From Aquarana catesbeiana (lineage: Eukaryota > Chordata > Amphibia > Anura > Ranidae): a DNA stretch of 64,000 nucleotides. The notes under the pieces were generated by a model. It had not been told where the DNA came from. It saw nothing but the letters and a program-made list of their open reading frames with translations, and did not search any database. Positions within the stretch are counted from its first letter, which is position 1, and each line of letters starts with the position of its first letter. The translations under genes were made by a program, and so were the position numbers. This document shows, piece by piece, positions 62,275-64,000 of the stretch. The stretch spans positions 673,495,640 through 673,559,639 of the forward strand of contig NC_133325.1 in NCBI RefSeq assembly GCF_042186555.1, written 5' to 3'.

Positions 62275-63808
62275 GAGTGGGCAAAAAAGTATTTAGTCAG
62301 CCACCAATTGTGCAAGTTCTCCCACTTAAAAAGATGAGAGAGGCCTGTAATTGTCATCATAGGTATACCTCAACTATGAGAGACAAAATGTGGAAAGAAA
62401 TTCAGACAATCACATTGTCTGATTTTTGAAAGAATTTATTTGCAAATTATGTTGGAAAATAAGTATTTGGTCAATATCAAAAGTTCATCTCAATACTTTG
62501 TTATATATCCTTTGTTGGCAATGACAGAGGTCAAATGTTTTCTGTAAGTCTTCACAAGGTTGTCACACACTGTTGCTGGTATGTTGGCCCATTCCTCCAT
62601 GCAGATCTCCTTTAGAGCAGTGATGTTTTGGGGCTGTCACTGGGCAACATGAACTTTCAACTCCCTACAAAGGTTTTCTATGGGGTTGAGATCTGGAGAC
62701 TGGCTAGGCCACTCCAGGACCTTGAAATGCTTTTTACGAAGCCCGGGCAGTGTGTTTGGGATCATTGTCATGCTGAAATACCCAGCCATGTTTCATCTTC
62801 AATGCCCTTGCTGATGGGAGGAGGTTTCCACTCAAAATCTCACAATACGTGGCCCCATTAATTCTTTCATGTACACGGATCAGTTGTCCTGTTCCCTTTG
62901 CAGAGAAACAGCCCCAAAGCATGATGTTGCCACCCCCATGCTTCACAGTAGGTATGGTGTTCTTTGAGTTGTGTTTCTACCAAACAGTTCTACTTTGGTT
63001 TCATCTGACCAGATGACATTCTCCCAGTCCTCTTCTGGATCATCCAAATGCTCTCTCTAGCAAACCTCAGACGGGCCCGGACATGTACTAGCTTAAGCAG
63101 GGGGACACGTCTGGCACTGCAGGATCTGAGTCCCTGGCGGCATAGTGTGTTACTGATGGTAGCCTTCGTTACATTGGTCCCAGCTCTCTGCAGGTCATTC
63201 ACTAGGTCCCCCCATGTGGTTCTGGGATTTTTGCTCACTGTTCTTGCGATCATTTTGACCCCACGGGGTGAGATCTTATGTGGAGCCCCAGATCGAGGGA
63301 AATTATCACTGGTCTTGTATGTCTTCCATTTTCTAATTATTTCTCCCACAGTTGATTTCTTCATACCAAGCTGCTTGCCTATTGCAGATTCGGTCTTCCC
63401 AGCCTCGTGCAGGTCTACAATTTTGTTTCTGGTGTCCTTCGACAGCTCTTTGGTCTTCACCATAGTGGAGTTTGGAGTTTGAGGTTGTGGACAGGTGTCT
63501 TTTATACTGATAACAAGTTCAAACAGGTGCCATTAATACAGGTAATGAGTGGAGGACAGAGCAGCCTTTTAAAGAAGAAGATACAGGTCTGCGAGAGCCA
63601 GAAATCTTGCTTGTTTGTAGGTGACCAAATACTTAATTTCCACCATAATTTGCAAATAAATTCTTTCAAAAATCAGACAATGTGATTGTCTGGATTTGTT
63701 TCCACATTTTGTCTCTCATAGTTGATGACAATTACAAGCCTCTCTCATCTTTTTAAGTGGGAGAACTTGCACAATTGGTGGCTGACTAAATACTTTTTTG
63801 CCACACTG
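62275..63808 (-). mobile_element. Tc1-like transposon G, full length
   Basis: 1,534 bp between TA dinucleotides (62273-62274 and 63809-63810). Ends gagtgggcaaaaaagtattt and aaatacttttttgccacact are inverted. Inner sequences (gccaccaattgtgcaagttc; agatgagagaggcctgtaat) are also repeated inverted, giving long terminal repeats of roughly 150-200 bp, as in IR/DR-type Tc1 elements. Confidence 0.93.
62490..63463 (-). pseudogene. Tc1 G transposase, defective
   Basis: The minus-strand ATG at 63463 reads MVKTKELSKDTRNKIVDLHE. The open frame to 62990 covers both DNA-binding segments (KQLGMKKSTVGEIIRKW; PRSGAPHKISPRG) and the linker SCSARRVPLL. After a shift near 63040, MSSGQMKPK is the frameshifted counterpart of the first-Asp WSDETK region. 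From 62946 HGGGNIMLWGCFSAKGTGQL and FQHDNDPKHTARAS (second Asp) are open to 62734. Then KKHFKVLEWPSQSPDLNPIENL with the Glu, one TGA near 62637, and YITKY at TGA 62490. A small number of lesions, but not translatable. Confidence 0.88.
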
Positions 63809-63816
63809 TATATATG

Positions 63817-64000
63817 CAGTGGGGACGGAAAGTATTCAGACCCCCTTAAATTTTTCACTCTTTGTTATATTGCAGCAATTTGCTAAAATCATTTAAGTTC
63901 ATTTTTTTTTCCTCATTAATGTACACACAGCACCCCATATTGACAGAAAAACACAGAATTTTTGACATTTTTGCAGATTTATTAAAAAAGAAAAACTGAA
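63817..64000 (+). mobile_element. Left end of a second Tc1 A-family copy (cut by window)
   Basis: cagtggggacggaaagtatt and the following 180 bp match 12676-12860 with few changes. The rest lies beyond the window. It starts 8 bp after Tc1 G. Confidence 0.9.

Noticed and set aside
1..64000. Host exons, tRNA or rRNA genes
   Set aside because: Every protein-like frame I could recognise belongs to a mobile element. No tRNA-like A and B boxes or rRNA stretches were noticed, though this was by eye and small exons could be missed.

Overview
The window looks like intergenic DNA from a large, transposon-rich vertebrate genome, most likely an anuran amphibian. I see no host gene, no host rRNA or tRNA gene and no CRISPR array. 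The organism call rests on the mix of families: many Tc1-like elements, TTAA-flanked MITEs, a self-priming type chromovirus (Ty3/Gypsy), a Tx1/L1-type LINE and a Penelope-like element (PLE) with a GIY-YIG nuclease. It is an inference, not a species identification.

Layout. 1-12 kb: a foldback element (225-1505), a run of non-autonomous elements bounded by TTAA, and several minisatellites. 12.6-17.8 kb: two decayed Tc1 elements, one inside an older palindromic MITE and one carrying a probable solo LTR, then a third, mariner-type MITE. 19.1-24.7 kb: a three-level nest in which a TTAA element holds a Tc1, which holds a decayed Gypsy element with one LTR. 25-40 kb: mostly MITEs and simple repeats, an L1 fragment, a PLE-like remnant with a hammerhead ribozyme whose core is intact (27277-27328), and a fourth Tc1 (36563-38299). 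41.0-60.3 kb: the main structure, a Tc1 split by a PLE. That PLE is itself interrupted by a TTAA element, a full-length Gypsy chromovirus (45277-51165) and a full-length L1-type LINE (51282-57675). 60.3-64 kb: three more Tc1-like elements packed almost end to end.

Only three long reading frames look functional: the 1,496-codon gag-pol of the Gypsy element (46050-50540), and LINE ORF1 (51442-52341) and ORF2 (53454-57245). Perfect target-site duplications (5 bp and 16 bp) support both insertions as recent. All Tc1 transposases, the older Gypsy and the PLE are broken by stops, frameshifts or deletions.

Two mechanistic signals stand out. Both Gypsy elements have a 10-nt sequence just 3' of the 5' LTR that is exactly complementary to a site inside the LTR; in the young copy this site lies where transcription should start. 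That is the expected signature of self-primed reverse transcription, as in Tf1/sushi elements. The PLE-type sequences carry hammerhead ribozyme motifs at four places, in different states of decay.
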